From NCBI GenBank assembly GCA_934154785.1, contig CAKPGL010000004.1, positions 1 to 64,000 on the forward strand: a DNA stretch of 64,000 bases, written 5' to 3'. The position numbers were made by a program, and so were the translations under genes. The notes under the pieces are model-generated. The model worked only from the letters and a program-made list of their open reading frames with translations, was not told where the DNA came from and did not search any database. Below are positions 16,108 through 24,721 of this stretch, piece by piece (the stretch's first letter is position 1; each line of letters starts with the position of its first letter). This DNA comes from an uncultured Bacilli bacterium (lineage in GTDB: Bacteria > Bacillota_I > Bacilli_A > RF39 > UBA660).

Positions 16108-16690
16108 TTAGAACCCTGATTCAATTTTATATTGAATTGGGGTTTTATAATTTAGCGCATATGAAGGTCTTTCGTTATTATAATAGTAAATATATTCTTT
16201 TATTAATTTTGAAACATCAGTACAGTTTTTAATATTAAAATCTATAAACAATTTTTTTAATCCAACCATTTAAAGATTCATTTATTGGATTATCTGTTGG
16301 AGTTTCAGCTCGACTAATTGACCTTTCTATATTATAATTTTCTAAAAGCTTATTATAAGCTTTGGCAGAATACACTGAGCCTTGATCCGTTGCAAAATAA
16401 TCAAATCTTCAATTTGTTCTTTTTTTATGCGCTTCAACACTTGATTAAGGCCATTATAATAAGTTTTTACATCCCTCTTTTTACTGCTTAAACCATAACC
16501 AACTATTTCTTTGTTCCAGGTATCAAAATATAACGTTAATTCATAATACAATTTTCCAGTCCAAAAAGCAGTCATATCCGAAATAATTACCTCAGATGGT
16601 TTTGATAAATATTTCCAACCGTTCCAAATTAAATTATTAAATGTGCATTTCTCTTCTCCTATTTTTTCCATTGATAATGTTTTCCTGTTA
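16108..16690 (-). pseudogene. IS3-family transposase (OrfB) remnant, two frameshifts
   Basis: Read on the minus strand, three frame segments join into the rve integrase core: SDMTAFWTGKLYYE...FDTWNKEIVGYGLS, then ATDQGSVYSAKAYNKLLENYN..., SRAETPTDNPINESLNGW and finally EYIYYYNNERPSYALNYKTP. The three catalytic acids (Asp in SDMTAFW, Asp in TDQGS, Glu in NPINE) are present, but frame is lost near 16395 and again in an A run near 16255. The N-terminal part is missing at about 16690, where IS4 sequence begins. It is dead. The hairpin at 16112-16144 lies inside its 3' coding end and may also stop transcription from thiE. Confidence 0.85.
16112..16146 (+). terminator. Hairpin that may terminate the thiE operon
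   Basis: AACCCTGATTCAA (16112-16124) pairs with TTGAATTGGGGTT (16132-16144) through 13 pairs, two of them G-T, with a 7-nt loop and a TTTT tail. It lies in the 3' end of the IS3 remnant, 48 bases after thiE. Confidence 0.55.
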
Positions 16691-16726
16691 ATCTTATTTC
16701 TTCATTGTAAATGTCATAAAAGTTGT

Positions 16727-17086
16727 TAGATTATATTTATCAAGGTGGAGAATCGAAGAACATTTCAGAGGAAAAAACAAGAATATGATTTTGAAAACAT
16801 GAGAGTAAGAATATTAGAAAGTATGAATAATTTAAGTATGATATTAACAGTACATTTAGGATATATAGCAATACTGGCTGATAACATAAATAATAAGTTG
16901 TTGACACTAAAAATAATATATTCAGGTAAATCATTAAAGGATAAAGCCATAGTGTGGTTAAGTCAGATAGCCAGAGGAATAAAAGAAATATTAAAATATG
17001 TCCATAACGGAATAAAAGAAAGAATGAACATAGAAACAATGAGTAAAGTAAAACAATTGAAATTAAAACTTTATTTAAAAAAATAA
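16727..17086 (+). pseudogene. IS4-family transposase, C-terminal remnant
   Basis: Before a one-base frame loss near 16775 the frame reads YLSRWRIEEHFRGK, after it KKQEYDFENMRVRI, which together match the IS4 signature Y-x2-R-x3-E-x6-K. The rest (MNNLSMILTVHLGYIAI..., SGKSLKDKAIVWLSQIARGIKEILK) is a typical C-terminal end of this transposase type. About two thirds of the gene, with the first catalytic acids, is gone. It abuts the IS3 remnant, so one element landed in or recombined with the other. Confidence 0.75.
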
Positions 17087-17328
17087 TTAAATAATAAAAA
17101 AAGAACATTAACCGATGTTCTGCGTTAGCATGAAATAATTTATAAAATTATATCAAAATAAGACAATATGCCTTTAATTGTTTTACATAATTGTATAGTA
17201 CATATGAAAATTTCTTGTAAAAAACTGAAACTTAAAATTATAAGTATCTTGATTTTTTTTATAAAGATAGCAAAGTGTTTATTAAAGGTTATTTAAATTT
17301 TTATAAAACAGATAATAAAATACAAAAC

Positions 17329-17508
17329 TTTATAACGGTTATAAGCATCTTAAATAAACTAGAAGCTATTACAAGGGTAGAAGATATCCACACATCTGAT
17401 ATGATTTAGATAATGTTATGGTATGGAATGGAAAAAGATTTGAATCAAAAATACCTACTGAAAAAGGACATTTAAAGATGACAGAATTATTAGAAGAATT
17501 TAAATAGT
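17329..17508 (+). pseudogene. Unidentified decayed coding fragment
   Basis: One frame reads ITVISILNKLEAITRVEDIHTSDMI up to a TAG near 17410, and after a one-base shift it continues as DNVMVWNGKRFESKIPTEKGHLKMTELLEEFK to a TAG at about 17508. The protein-like composition suggests a phage or plasmid gene broken by a frameshift. I do not recognise the family. The 240 bases between the IS4 remnant and this fragment hold nothing else I can support. Confidence 0.35.
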
Positions 17509-17579
17509 ATTGAATGAAAGGAATGAGATTATTATGAAAAGTTATTATTAAAAATATTAAGAAAGGGGGAATTTAGACT

Positions 17580-17732
17580 ATTGGTGATACAAAACAATTA
17601 ACTGAATTAGAAATAAATAATATATTAGATGAAACAATTAATTTATCCATCGTAAAAAAATTATTAGATTTAAAACTAATTACTGAAAAACAATTTTATA
17701 TTTTAAAAGAAAAAATCAGTAAATTCTATTAA
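17580..17732 (+). pseudogene. Small SHOCT-like ORF with a lost start codon
   Basis: A 50-codon frame with a good ribosome site (AAGGGGG, 17563-17569) begins at ATT rather than ATG and encodes a helical SHOCT-type sequence, LSIVKKLLDLKLITEKQFYILKEKI. Small proteins of this kind often stand just before large serine recombinases in clostridial mobile elements, which fits the fragment at 17825. It is either a pseudogene with a mutated start or a rare ATT start. Confidence 0.45.
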
Positions 17733-17824
17733 AAGACTACAGATTTAGTGAAAAATAAGGTATAATTATATACGAGGACATACATAAAATAAAATGTCAA
17801 ATGAAATAAAGAAAGTGAGGTAAA

Positions 17825-17893
17825 ATGCCAAAGGTAGTGATTATTAAAGCAAATAATCGCATAGCTAAAAAAATCAATATCTCAAAATATTAA
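17825..17893 (+). pseudogene. Serine recombinase N-terminal stub
   Basis: ATG 17825 opens 22 codons reading MPKVVIIKANNRIAKK..., the usual first residues of large serine recombinases or their preceding mini-gene, then stops. No catalytic domain follows; about 250 bases of broken sequence (with a degenerate CWSC-like stretch near 18140) lie between it and the DinD fragment. Confidence 0.4.
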
Positions 17894-18169
17894 AATGCGT
17901 TTAAAATCAAAGATGAATCGTGGTTAATTCATGGGTTATTCTGAATGTTATGGTTATAATTAGAATAAATGCCAAGAAATATTAAGCAAAAGAAGAAATG
18001 AAATGTCAGAGAAAGAACATTATGCTAAACGTTACTGCTATAGATATACATTTAGTTTTAAAATTGAATGTAGTACGTTTGTCTCAAATTATGTTCATAG
18101 AATAAGTGGTAATCAAAATAAAACACAACATTTCTGTTGGTCTTGTTACAATAAAGTTTTTTAAAGGAA

Positions 18170-18454
18170 AAATGTTTTGAATTATTAACAATTAGAGAAG
18201 ATATATTAGATAATATTGGAAGTGATAAATTAGCCGCTAATTTATTTAGAATTTCTCAAACTGAGCAAAAATTAATAAATGATAATGTTAAAACAGAAAA
18301 AGTTGCAAATCAAACACATTACATTATAGGAAAAAACATTAGAGAAGTTATAAAAAAGAATGGTGGTACGTTACCTGAATCTTTTCCAACACCCAAGAAA
18401 AGTTTGAAACAAATAGAAAAAGAAAATCGTCACAAATTAATAAGTAATAAATAA
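18170..18454 (+). pseudogene. DinD (phage antirepressor-like) C-terminal remnant
   Basis: An open frame without start codon reads KCFELLTIREDILDNIGSDK, LAANLFRISQTEQKL, QTHYIIGKNIREVIKKNGGTLPE and PTPKKSLKQIEKE, matching the C-terminal half of DNA-damage-inducible protein D (LTxREDIL..., LGANLFRxTQTE, THYxVGKxVRxTI). The N-terminal Bro/KilA-like half is lost. DinD-type genes are common on mobile elements; this marks the right edge of the island. Confidence 0.75.
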
Positions 18455-18525
18455 TTTACTAAAAATATAGAAAGGAAAAATCAATTTATTGAATTAATAA
18501 TTTTTAGAATTGATGGTATATAATT

Positions 18526-18912
18526 ATGGTAGAAAAATTAAAAAAATTACTAGAAAGTTCATATTGTCCTTATTCAAAATTTGCTGTTAGCGCTATAGTA
18601 GTAATGCGTGATGGTAAAGAATTTGGTGGAGTTAATGTAGAAAATGCCTCTTTTGGCGCTACAATTTGTGCTGAGAGAAATGCTATTACTAGTGCTATTA
18701 CAGCAGGATATCAAAAAGGAGATTTTAAGGAAATTAATATAATGGTTAGTTCTGGAAGTATCAGTACTTGTTGTTTCCTTTGTCGCCAAGTTATAACAGA
18801 ATTTTTTGAAAAAAGTGCTACAGTGAACTGCTATAGTAAAAGTGGTAAAGTAAAGAAATTTACTGTAGGTGATATGTGTCCTTATCCATTTGATGGGAGC
18901 GATTTAGAGTGA
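18526..18912 (+). CDS. cdd: Cytidine deaminase
   Basis: This zinc enzyme converts cytidine and deoxycytidine to the uridines in pyrimidine salvage. The 128-residue protein has the short homotetrameric form with YSKFAVSA, NVENASFGATICAERNAI (zinc Cys and catalytic Glu) and STCCFLCRQ (C-x2-C zinc pair). It overlaps era by 4 bases, the same order as in Bacillus subtilis, where dgkA and ybeY precede it. Confidence 0.95.
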   Translation: MVEKLKKLLESSYCPYSKFAVSAIVVMRDGKEFGGVNVENASFGATICAERNAITSAITAGYQKGDFKEINIMVSSGSISTCCFLCRQVITEFFEKSATVNCYSKSGKVKKFTVGDMCPYPFDGSDLE

Positions 18913-19796
18913 AAAGTGGTTTTGTAAGTTTTGTTGGTCGTCCTAATGTGGGAAAATCAACACTTTTAAATACTATTATTGGTAAAAAAGTTGCCATTGC
19001 TACTAATAAACCACAAACTACAAGAAACCTAATTCAAGGAATTTATAATGATCCTGATTCCCAAATTGTATTTGTGGATACTCCGGGTATTCATAAACCT
19101 AATAATAAATTAGGTTCTGTTTTAAATAGACAAGCCTATTATACATTTGATGAAGTTGATGTAGTAGTTCTTTTAGTAGATGGTAGTGAACAACTTGGTA
19201 CGGGTGATAAATTTGTTATTGAAAGACTAAAAGAAGTTAAACAACCAGTAATTTTGGTTATTAATAAAATTGATAAATTATCTAAGGAACAAATTTATTT
19301 AAAAATTAAAGAATATAGTGAACTATATGACTTTAAAGAAATTATTCCATTATCCGCAATGAAAAATAGTAATGTAAAAGAATTAATTAAAGTATTAAAA
19401 GAGTATTTACCAGTTGGTGAGCAAATGTTTGATGAAGAATTATATACTAATAGTTCAGAACGTTTTATGGTATCAGAAATGATTCGTGAAAAAGTATTTA
19501 ATTTAACAGAACAAGAAGTACCACATTCTTTAACTTGTGTAGTTGAAGAAATGAAATTTAATAGAAATTCTGTATCAATAATTGCGTCTATTATAGTAGA
19601 CCGTGATTCACTAAAAAAAATAATTATTGGTGCTAGAGGTAGTAAAATAAAACAAATAGGTATTGAGGCAAGAAAAGATATTGAAAATCTTTTAGGCAAA
19701 AAAGTTTTTTTGGAACTTTATGTTCGTACTATTGAAAAATGGCGTGATAAAGAAAAATATTTAATGGAATTTGGTTACTACGATTTTGAACAATAA
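18909..19796 (+). CDS. era: GTPase Era
   Basis: Era binds 16S rRNA near its 3' end and is needed for 30S assembly. The 295-residue protein has G1 GRPNVGKST, G3 DTPG, G4 NKID, G5 SAM and a C-terminal KH domain (about 200-290) with IIGARGSKIKQIGIEARKDIE. It starts at GTG 18909, overlapping cdd. Confidence 0.97.
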   Translation: MKSGFVSFVGRPNVGKSTLLNTIIGKKVAIATNKPQTTRNLIQGIYNDPDSQIVFVDTPGIHKPNNKLGSVLNRQAYYTFDEVDVVVLLVDGSEQLGTGDKFVIERLKEVKQPVILVINKIDKLSKEQIYLKIKEYSELYDFKEIIPLSAMKNSNVKELIKVLKEYLPVGEQMFDEELYTNSSERFMVSEMIREKVFNLTEQEVPHSLTCVVEEMKFNRNSVSIIASIIVDRDSLKKIIIGARGSKIKQIGIEARKDIENLLGKKVFLELYVRTIEKWRDKEKYLMEFGYYDFEQ

Positions 19797-19853
19797 GTTA
19801 AAAAATATTGTATAAAATAAATTAATTATTCCCATTATAAATTAGGTGATAAT

Positions 19854-19946
19854 ATGAAAGATTTATTGTGGGATTTATTTAAAAATACAGGTAAAATAGA
19901 ATATTATTTAAAGTATAAAGAGATAGAAAATAAGCATAAGAATTAA
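19854..19946 (+). CDS. yqzL: YqzL-like small protein
   Basis: A 30-codon frame with an AGGTGAT site sits between era and recO, exactly where Bacillus has yqzL (47 residues). It begins MKDLLWDLFKNTGKIEYYL, matching the YqzL pattern (LxWxxFxxTGxIxxYLxxK). Function is unknown. It is shorter than the Bacillus form, lacking the acidic tail. Confidence 0.7.
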   Translation: MKDLLWDLFKNTGKIEYYLKYKEIENKHKN

Positions 19947-19956
19947 AGAGGTACGT

Positions 19957-20688
19957 ATGTTAGAAAAAATAGAAGGAATTGTTGTTAGTGAAACATCTTA
20001 TGGTGAGTCTAGCAAAATAATAAATATTTTAACTCTAGATTATGGCATTGTTGGTATTATGGCTAAGGGTGCTAAAAAGGTAAAGAGTGAATTTCGAACA
20101 CTTACTTCTAAACTAACATATGCTTATTTTCATGTTTATTATAAAAAAGATAAATTATCTACTTTGGTTGCTATTGATAAAATTGATACATTTAAAAATA
20201 TTACTAAAGATATAACATTAATTAGTTATGCTACATTTTTATTAGATTTATCAGAGCAGGTAATGCGTCATAGTGGTAGTAATGAAGTATTTAAAATACT
20301 AATTTCGGCTTTAAAAAAAATTAATGATAAGTATGACCCCTTAGTTATAACTAATATTGTTGAACTAAAGTATTTAAAACTACTGGGTGTAATGCCAGTA
20401 CTAGAACATTGTGCTGGTTGTGGTAGTACTAATAATATAATTACATTATCTAATATTAAAGGTGGTTATATTTGTAGTAATTGTCATACTAGTGAACGTT
20501 TAGTAACGAGTGATACACTAAAATTTATTCGTGGATTTTATTATATAGATATAGATAAAATATCTAAACTAGAAATTGATAGTAAAATTAAAAATGAAAT
20601 AAATACATTTTTAGATGATTATTACGATACTTATACAGGTATATATTTAAAGAGTAAAGATTTTTTAAAGAATTTAAATAAATTATAA
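19957..20688 (+). CDS. recO: DNA repair protein RecO
   Basis: RecO anneals single strands and loads RecA with RecF and RecR. The 243-residue protein has the N-terminal OB fold (EGIVVSETSYGESSKIINILT) and a C-terminal zinc finger CAGCG...GGYICSNC (about 150-175). It follows yqzL by 10 bases in the conserved era-yqzL-recO order and precedes glyS. Confidence 0.93.
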   Translation: MLEKIEGIVVSETSYGESSKIINILTLDYGIVGIMAKGAKKVKSEFRTLTSKLTYAYFHVYYKKDKLSTLVAIDKIDTFKNITKDITLISYATFLLDLSEQVMRHSGSNEVFKILISALKKINDKYDPLVITNIVELKYLKLLGVMPVLEHCAGCGSTNNIITLSNIKGGYICSNCHTSERLVTSDTLKFIRGFYYIDIDKISKLEIDSKIKNEINTFLDDYYDTYTGIYLKSKDFLKNLNKL

Positions 20689-20718
20689 ATATTAATATTG
20701 TAAAATACAAAAAAACTA

Positions 20719-20747
20719 TTGACGAAATAGGAAAATTTGATTAAAAT
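20719..20747 (+). promoter_or_regulatory. Promoter of the T-box leader
   Basis: TTGACG (20719-20724), a 17-nt spacer and TAAAAT (20742-20747). Confidence 0.6.
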
Positions 20748-20753
20748 ATTAGT

Positions 20754-20877
20754 TAATAAATCAATGCGATGACGGGTGTGGAAAACCAAGAGCAATATAT
20801 TTAAGAGAGATTCTTCTAGAATAAGTAAGGTGGAACCGCTCCTTTGGGAGTCCTTACATGTTCTAGGAGTTTTTTTA
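20754..20877 (+). promoter_or_regulatory. T-box riboswitch of glyS
   Basis: The leader holds AAGGTGGAACCGC (20827-20839), the T-box that pairs with the NCCA end of uncharged tRNA. The flanking CCTTAC (20851-20856) and GTAAGG (20825-20830) form the antiterminator helix, and a T7 tract (20870-20876) follows an AGGAG terminator arm. Stem I (about 20760-20800) looks short and I cannot read its glycine specifier with certainty. Uncharged tRNA-Gly should switch glyS on. Confidence 0.85.
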
Positions 20878-20909
20878 TTAAATAGTATTTGATTAAAAGG
20901 AGGAAATAT

Positions 20910-22289
20910 ATGGAAAGTTTAACAATGGAAAAATTAGTTAATTTATGTAAACAATATGGTTTCATATTTAGTGGCAGTGAAATTTATGGTGGTCTTGCTA
21001 ATACGTGGGATTACGGTCCTTTAGGAGCAGAACTTAAGAATAACGTAAAAAAAGCTTGGTTAAAAAGATTTATTCAAGAAAGCAAATACAATGTTGGTAT
21101 GGATAGTGCAATTCTTATGAATCCAAAGACTTGGGAAGCATCAGGACATTTATCAACTTTCTCTGACCCTTTAATTGACTGTAAAGCTTGTAAATCTCGT
21201 TTTAGAGCGGATAAGCTAGTAGAAGATTTTACACAAGGCAAGGAAACTGGTGATGGTTGGTCTAATGAAAAATTAGTTAATTTTATTAACGAAAATCATA
21301 TAGTTTGTCCAAAATGTGGTAAACTTGATTACACTGATATTAGACAGTTTAACTTAATGTTTAAAACATTCCAAGGAGTGACAGAAGATTCTAAAAATAC
21401 TATTTATTTAAGACCTGAAACAGCACAAGGAATATTTGTTAATTTTATGAATGTTCAAAGAAGTATGCGTCTTAAATTACCATTTGGTATTGGTCAAGTA
21501 GGAAAGAGTTTTAGAAATGAAATTACTCCAGGTAACTTTACTTTTAGAACTCGTGAATTTGAACAAATGGAACTAGAGTTTTTCTGTAAACCTGGTACGG
21601 AATTAGACTGGTTTAAGTATTGGAAAGATTATTGTCATAAATTCTTAATTGATTTAGGCATTACTGAGGAAAATTTAAGAATGCGTGACCACGCTAAAGA
21701 AGAATTAAGTTTTTATAGTAACGCTACAACTGACTTTGAATATAAATTCCCATTTGGTTGGGGTGAACTTTGGGGAATAGCAAGTCGTACTAATTATGAT
21801 TTAAGTAGACATATGGAAGTATCTAAGGAAAGTTTAGAATATCTTGATCCGGAAACCAATGAAAAGTATATTCCTTATGTTATTGAACCAAGTTTAGGTT
21901 GTGACCGTATGGTTTTAGTTACATTATGTGATGCTTATTATGCTGAAGAGCTTGAAAATGGTGATATAAGAGAAGTTATGAAATTTCATCCAGCTTTAGC
22001 ACCAATGAAAGTAGCAATATTACCATTAGTAAAAAAATTTCATTCTGAAAAAGCAAATGAAATATATGAAAAACTAAGTAAATCATTTATGACTACTTAT
22101 GATGAATCTGGTAATATTGGTAAGCGTTATAGAAGACAAGATGTAATTGGTACACCATTCTGTGTTACTGTTGATGATGAAACTATAAATAACAATACTG
22201 TTACGGTAAGAGATAGAGATAGCATGCAACAAGTAACTATATCTTTAGATGATTTAGAGAATTATATATCAAATAGAATTAAATTTTAA
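20910..22289 (+). CDS. glyS: Glycyl-tRNA synthetase, class II homodimeric type
   Basis: It charges tRNA-Gly. The 459-residue single-chain form has motif 2 FRNEITPGNFTFRTREFEQMELEFFC, SGHLSTFSDPL, IYLRPETAQGIFVNF, the zinc-like CPKCGK, motif 3 YVIEPSLGCDRMVL and a C-terminal anticodon-binding domain (APMKVAILPL...). This is the eukaryote/archaeon-like GlyRS used by many Bacillota in place of GlyQS. ATG 20910 follows AAAGGAGG; the upstream in-frame start at 20889 lacks a site. Controlled by the T-box. Confidence 0.96.
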   Translation: MESLTMEKLVNLCKQYGFIFSGSEIYGGLANTWDYGPLGAELKNNVKKAWLKRFIQESKYNVGMDSAILMNPKTWEASGHLSTFSDPLIDCKACKSRFRADKLVEDFTQGKETGDGWSNEKLVNFINENHIVCPKCGKLDYTDIRQFNLMFKTFQGVTEDSKNTIYLRPETAQGIFVNFMNVQRSMRLKLPFGIGQVGKSFRNEITPGNFTFRTREFEQMELEFFCKPGTELDWFKYWKDYCHKFLIDLGITEENLRMRDHAKEELSFYSNATTDFEYKFPFGWGELWGIASRTNYDLSRHMEVSKESLEYLDPETNEKYIPYVIEPSLGCDRMVLVTLCDAYYAEELENGDIREVMKFHPALAPMKVAILPLVKKFHSEKANEIYEKLSKSFMTTYDESGNIGKRYRRQDVIGTPFCVTVDDETINNNTVTVRDRDSMQQVTISLDDLENYISNRIKF

Positions 22290-22367
22290 AAATAGGTTTA
22301 CTAAAAAATAGTATTATTATCTACTAATTTTATATTAAATATGATAGAATTATATTGGAGGGAATAT

Positions 22368-23507
22368 ATGAAAAATATTAAGAAATTCTTATTTATAATT
22401 TTACTATGTATGCCTTTAATGTTTGTTAGTGCAGAAGAAACAGATTTTGTAACTACACAATTAGAGGATGGCAATGAAATAATTGAACCAATAAATGATG
22501 CTGATTACAAAGCAGGAGAAACAATACTCACTGAAGGTAACTTTTTTGGTAGTGTTTTCTATGCTGGTAATACAGTAACTTCAAATTCTGTTTCTAAAGG
22601 AATAGGCTTTTTAGCAGGTAATAGCGTAACTATTAACGGTGTTAAAGACTATGTAATTAGTGCTGGAAATAACGTTGTGGTTGATGGTGAAGTAATTAAT
22701 GATGCTATTTTAGCCGGTAATACAGTTCGTATTTCAGGTAAAATTGGAAGAGATGTTATTGTTGCGGCTGCTAATGTGGTAATTAGTGGAGAAATTGATA
22801 GAAATGTTAAAATCTATGCTTCTGAAGTTACTATTAAAGGTAATATTAAGGGTAATGTTGATGTAAATGCAGAAATCATCAATATTGAAGATGGAGCAGT
22901 AATAGATGGATATTTAAATTCTAATTCTAATTCTACAATGAACAAAAGTGAAGAAGCCGTAGTGGGTGAATTAAAAACTTATACTGTAGAAACTAAAGTT
23001 GATTTTGCTGTAACTGTAAAAGAAACTATTTATGGTTTAATAAATAGTTATATAAATTTACTTATTGTGGCGCTTGTTATGACTTATTTATTACCAAATA
23101 TATTTACTACTTTAAAAGATAAATACTCTAATTTAAAAACTGAGGATTATTTTAAATTATTTGGTAAAGGTTTATTATTCTTAATTGGAATTCCAGTATT
23201 AGCTATTGTGCTTTTACTTTCTTCAGTAGCAATTAGTTTAAGTTTTATTTTAATAGCGCTTTACTTTATCTTATCTTATATAACTATTATTTTAACTGGT
23301 TATGTTGTAGGTAATATAATTTGGACTAAGTTATTTAAAAAAGAAGAAAATAAATATATTGCTTTGTTAATTGGTATTGCTGTTATTAAAATAGTTGAAT
23401 TAGTACCAATGATTGGTGCTTTAGTTTCAGTAGCAAGTTTATTTATTGGACTTGGTATAGTTGTAGAAAATGTTTTAAATAAGAAAAATAAAGAAGTTAT
23501 AAAATAA
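22368..23507 (+). CDS. Secreted bactofilin-like repeat protein with C-terminal membrane helices
   Basis: The 379-residue protein has a signal peptide (to about VSA, residue 22), then a short-repeat region (about 45-180: AGNTVTS, AGNSVTI, AGNNVVVDGEV, AGNTVRISGKIGRDV, AANVVISGEIDRNV) that predicts a right-handed beta-helix like bactofilins, and finally about five membrane helices (230-370). Proteins of this layout are usually labelled polymer-forming cytoskeletal, but here the helix domain would lie outside the membrane. The start follows GGAGGG. It is a single gene. I see no clue to a partner. Confidence 0.6.
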   Translation: MKNIKKFLFIILLCMPLMFVSAEETDFVTTQLEDGNEIIEPINDADYKAGETILTEGNFFGSVFYAGNTVTSNSVSKGIGFLAGNSVTINGVKDYVISAGNNVVVDGEVINDAILAGNTVRISGKIGRDVIVAAANVVISGEIDRNVKIYASEVTIKGNIKGNVDVNAEIINIEDGAVIDGYLNSNSNSTMNKSEEAVVGELKTYTVETKVDFAVTVKETIYGLINSYINLLIVALVMTYLLPNIFTTLKDKYSNLKTEDYFKLFGKGLLFLIGIPVLAIVLLLSSVAISLSFILIALYFILSYITIILTGYVVGNIIWTKLFKKEENKYIALLIGIAVIKIVELVPMIGALVSVASLFIGLGIVVENVLNKKNKEVIK

Positions 23508-23512
23508 TAATC

Positions 23513-23542
23513 AATCCTTCCATGAAAATTGGAAGGATTTTA
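23513..23542 (+). terminator. Intrinsic terminator
   Basis: A perfect 10-bp stem AATCCTTCCA/TGGAAGGATT (23513-23522 with 23530-23539), 7-nt loop, then TTT. Confidence 0.75.
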
Positions 23543-23640
23543 ATATTTAAAAAAACCTCTTTTAGTAATTAATCGGTTAAACTGATTGCTTTAAATAATA
23601 AAATATAGTATAATCTTTGTTAGTCGAAAGGAAGATTCAT

Positions 23641-24696
23641 ATGATAGAAAGATTAGAGGCTATCTATAAGAGATATAATGAATTAACTGATATGTTAATG
23701 TCACCAGAAGTTATTTCTGATATAAAAAAAACTTTAGAAATTACTAAAGAACAAGCTTCTCTTAAAGATAGTTATGAAGCATATTTAGAATATAAACAAG
23801 TTTGCGAGGATTTAGAAGCCGCAAAAGAAATGGCTAGCGATCCTGATATGGCTGAATTTGCTCGTGAAGAAATTGAAAGTCTTAATACAAAAAAGAGTGA
23901 ATTAGAATCAAAAATAGAAATATTATTGTTACCTAAAGATCCTAATGATGAAAAAGATGTTATTATGGAAATTCGTGGTGCTGCTGGTGGTGATGAAGGT
24001 AATATCTTTGCGGGAGATTTATATCGTATGTATACAAGATATGCTGAAAAACAAGGATGGCATATTGAAGTATATAATGAAGAAGAAGGTACTGCTGGTG
24101 GCTATGCACAAATAGAATTTAAAATAAAAGGTGATTCTGTTTATTCAAAACTAAAATATGAAAGTGGTGCACACCGTGTTCAAAGAGTACCAGAAACTGA
24201 AACACAAGGAAGAGTGCATACATCAACTGCAACAGTATTAGTTATGCCAGAAGCTGAAGAAGTAGATTTTCAATTAGATATGAATGAAGTAAGAATAGAT
24301 ATCACTCGTAGTAGTGGTTGTGGAGGTCAAGGTGTAAATACTACTGATAGTGCTGTACGTTTAACGCATATTCCAACTGGTATTGTAGTATATTCACAAA
24401 CAGAACGTTCACAGATTAAAAATAAAGAAAAAGCAATTAAAATTTTACAAACAAGATTATATGATTTGAAAATGCAAGAAAAAGAACGTGAGTTAGGTGC
24501 AGAACGTCGTAACAAAATTGGTAGTGGTGACCGTTCTGAAAAAATTAGAACTTATAACTATCCACAAAATAGAATTACTGACCATAGAATAAACTTTAGT
24601 ATCATGCAATTGGATAAAGTTATGGAAGGCAATTTAGATCCAATTATTGAAGCACTTATCACAGAGGATCAGACAAGAAAATTAAAAGGGGAATAA
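23641..24696 (+). CDS. prfA: Peptide chain release factor 1
   Basis: RF1 ends translation at UAA and UAG. The 351-residue protein has the GGQ loop SSGCGGQGVNTTDSAVRLTHIPTG, RVPETETQGRVHTSTATV (with the PxT recognition loop, here PET) and a C-terminal NYPQNRITDHRINFS. ATG 23641 follows AAAGGAAG; the TATAAT at about 23608 lies between it and the upstream in-frame start. It is followed by its methylase gene prmC, the usual order. Confidence 0.95.
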   Translation: MIERLEAIYKRYNELTDMLMSPEVISDIKKTLEITKEQASLKDSYEAYLEYKQVCEDLEAAKEMASDPDMAEFAREEIESLNTKKSELESKIEILLLPKDPNDEKDVIMEIRGAAGGDEGNIFAGDLYRMYTRYAEKQGWHIEVYNEEEGTAGGYAQIEFKIKGDSVYSKLKYESGAHRVQRVPETETQGRVHTSTATVLVMPEAEEVDFQLDMNEVRIDITRSSGCGGQGVNTTDSAVRLTHIPTGIVVYSQTERSQIKNKEKAIKILQTRLYDLKMQEKERELGAERRNKIGSGDRSEKIRTYNYPQNRITDHRINFSIMQLDKVMEGNLDPIIEALITEDQTRKLKGE

Positions 24697-24721
24697 TATT
24701 CCTTTTTCTTATAGGTGAAAT

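Noticed and set aside
16108..16690. Programmed -1 frameshift of an intact IS3 element
   Set aside because: Frame is lost twice inside the catalytic domain, not at the orfA/orfB junction, and the N-terminal part and left end are missing.
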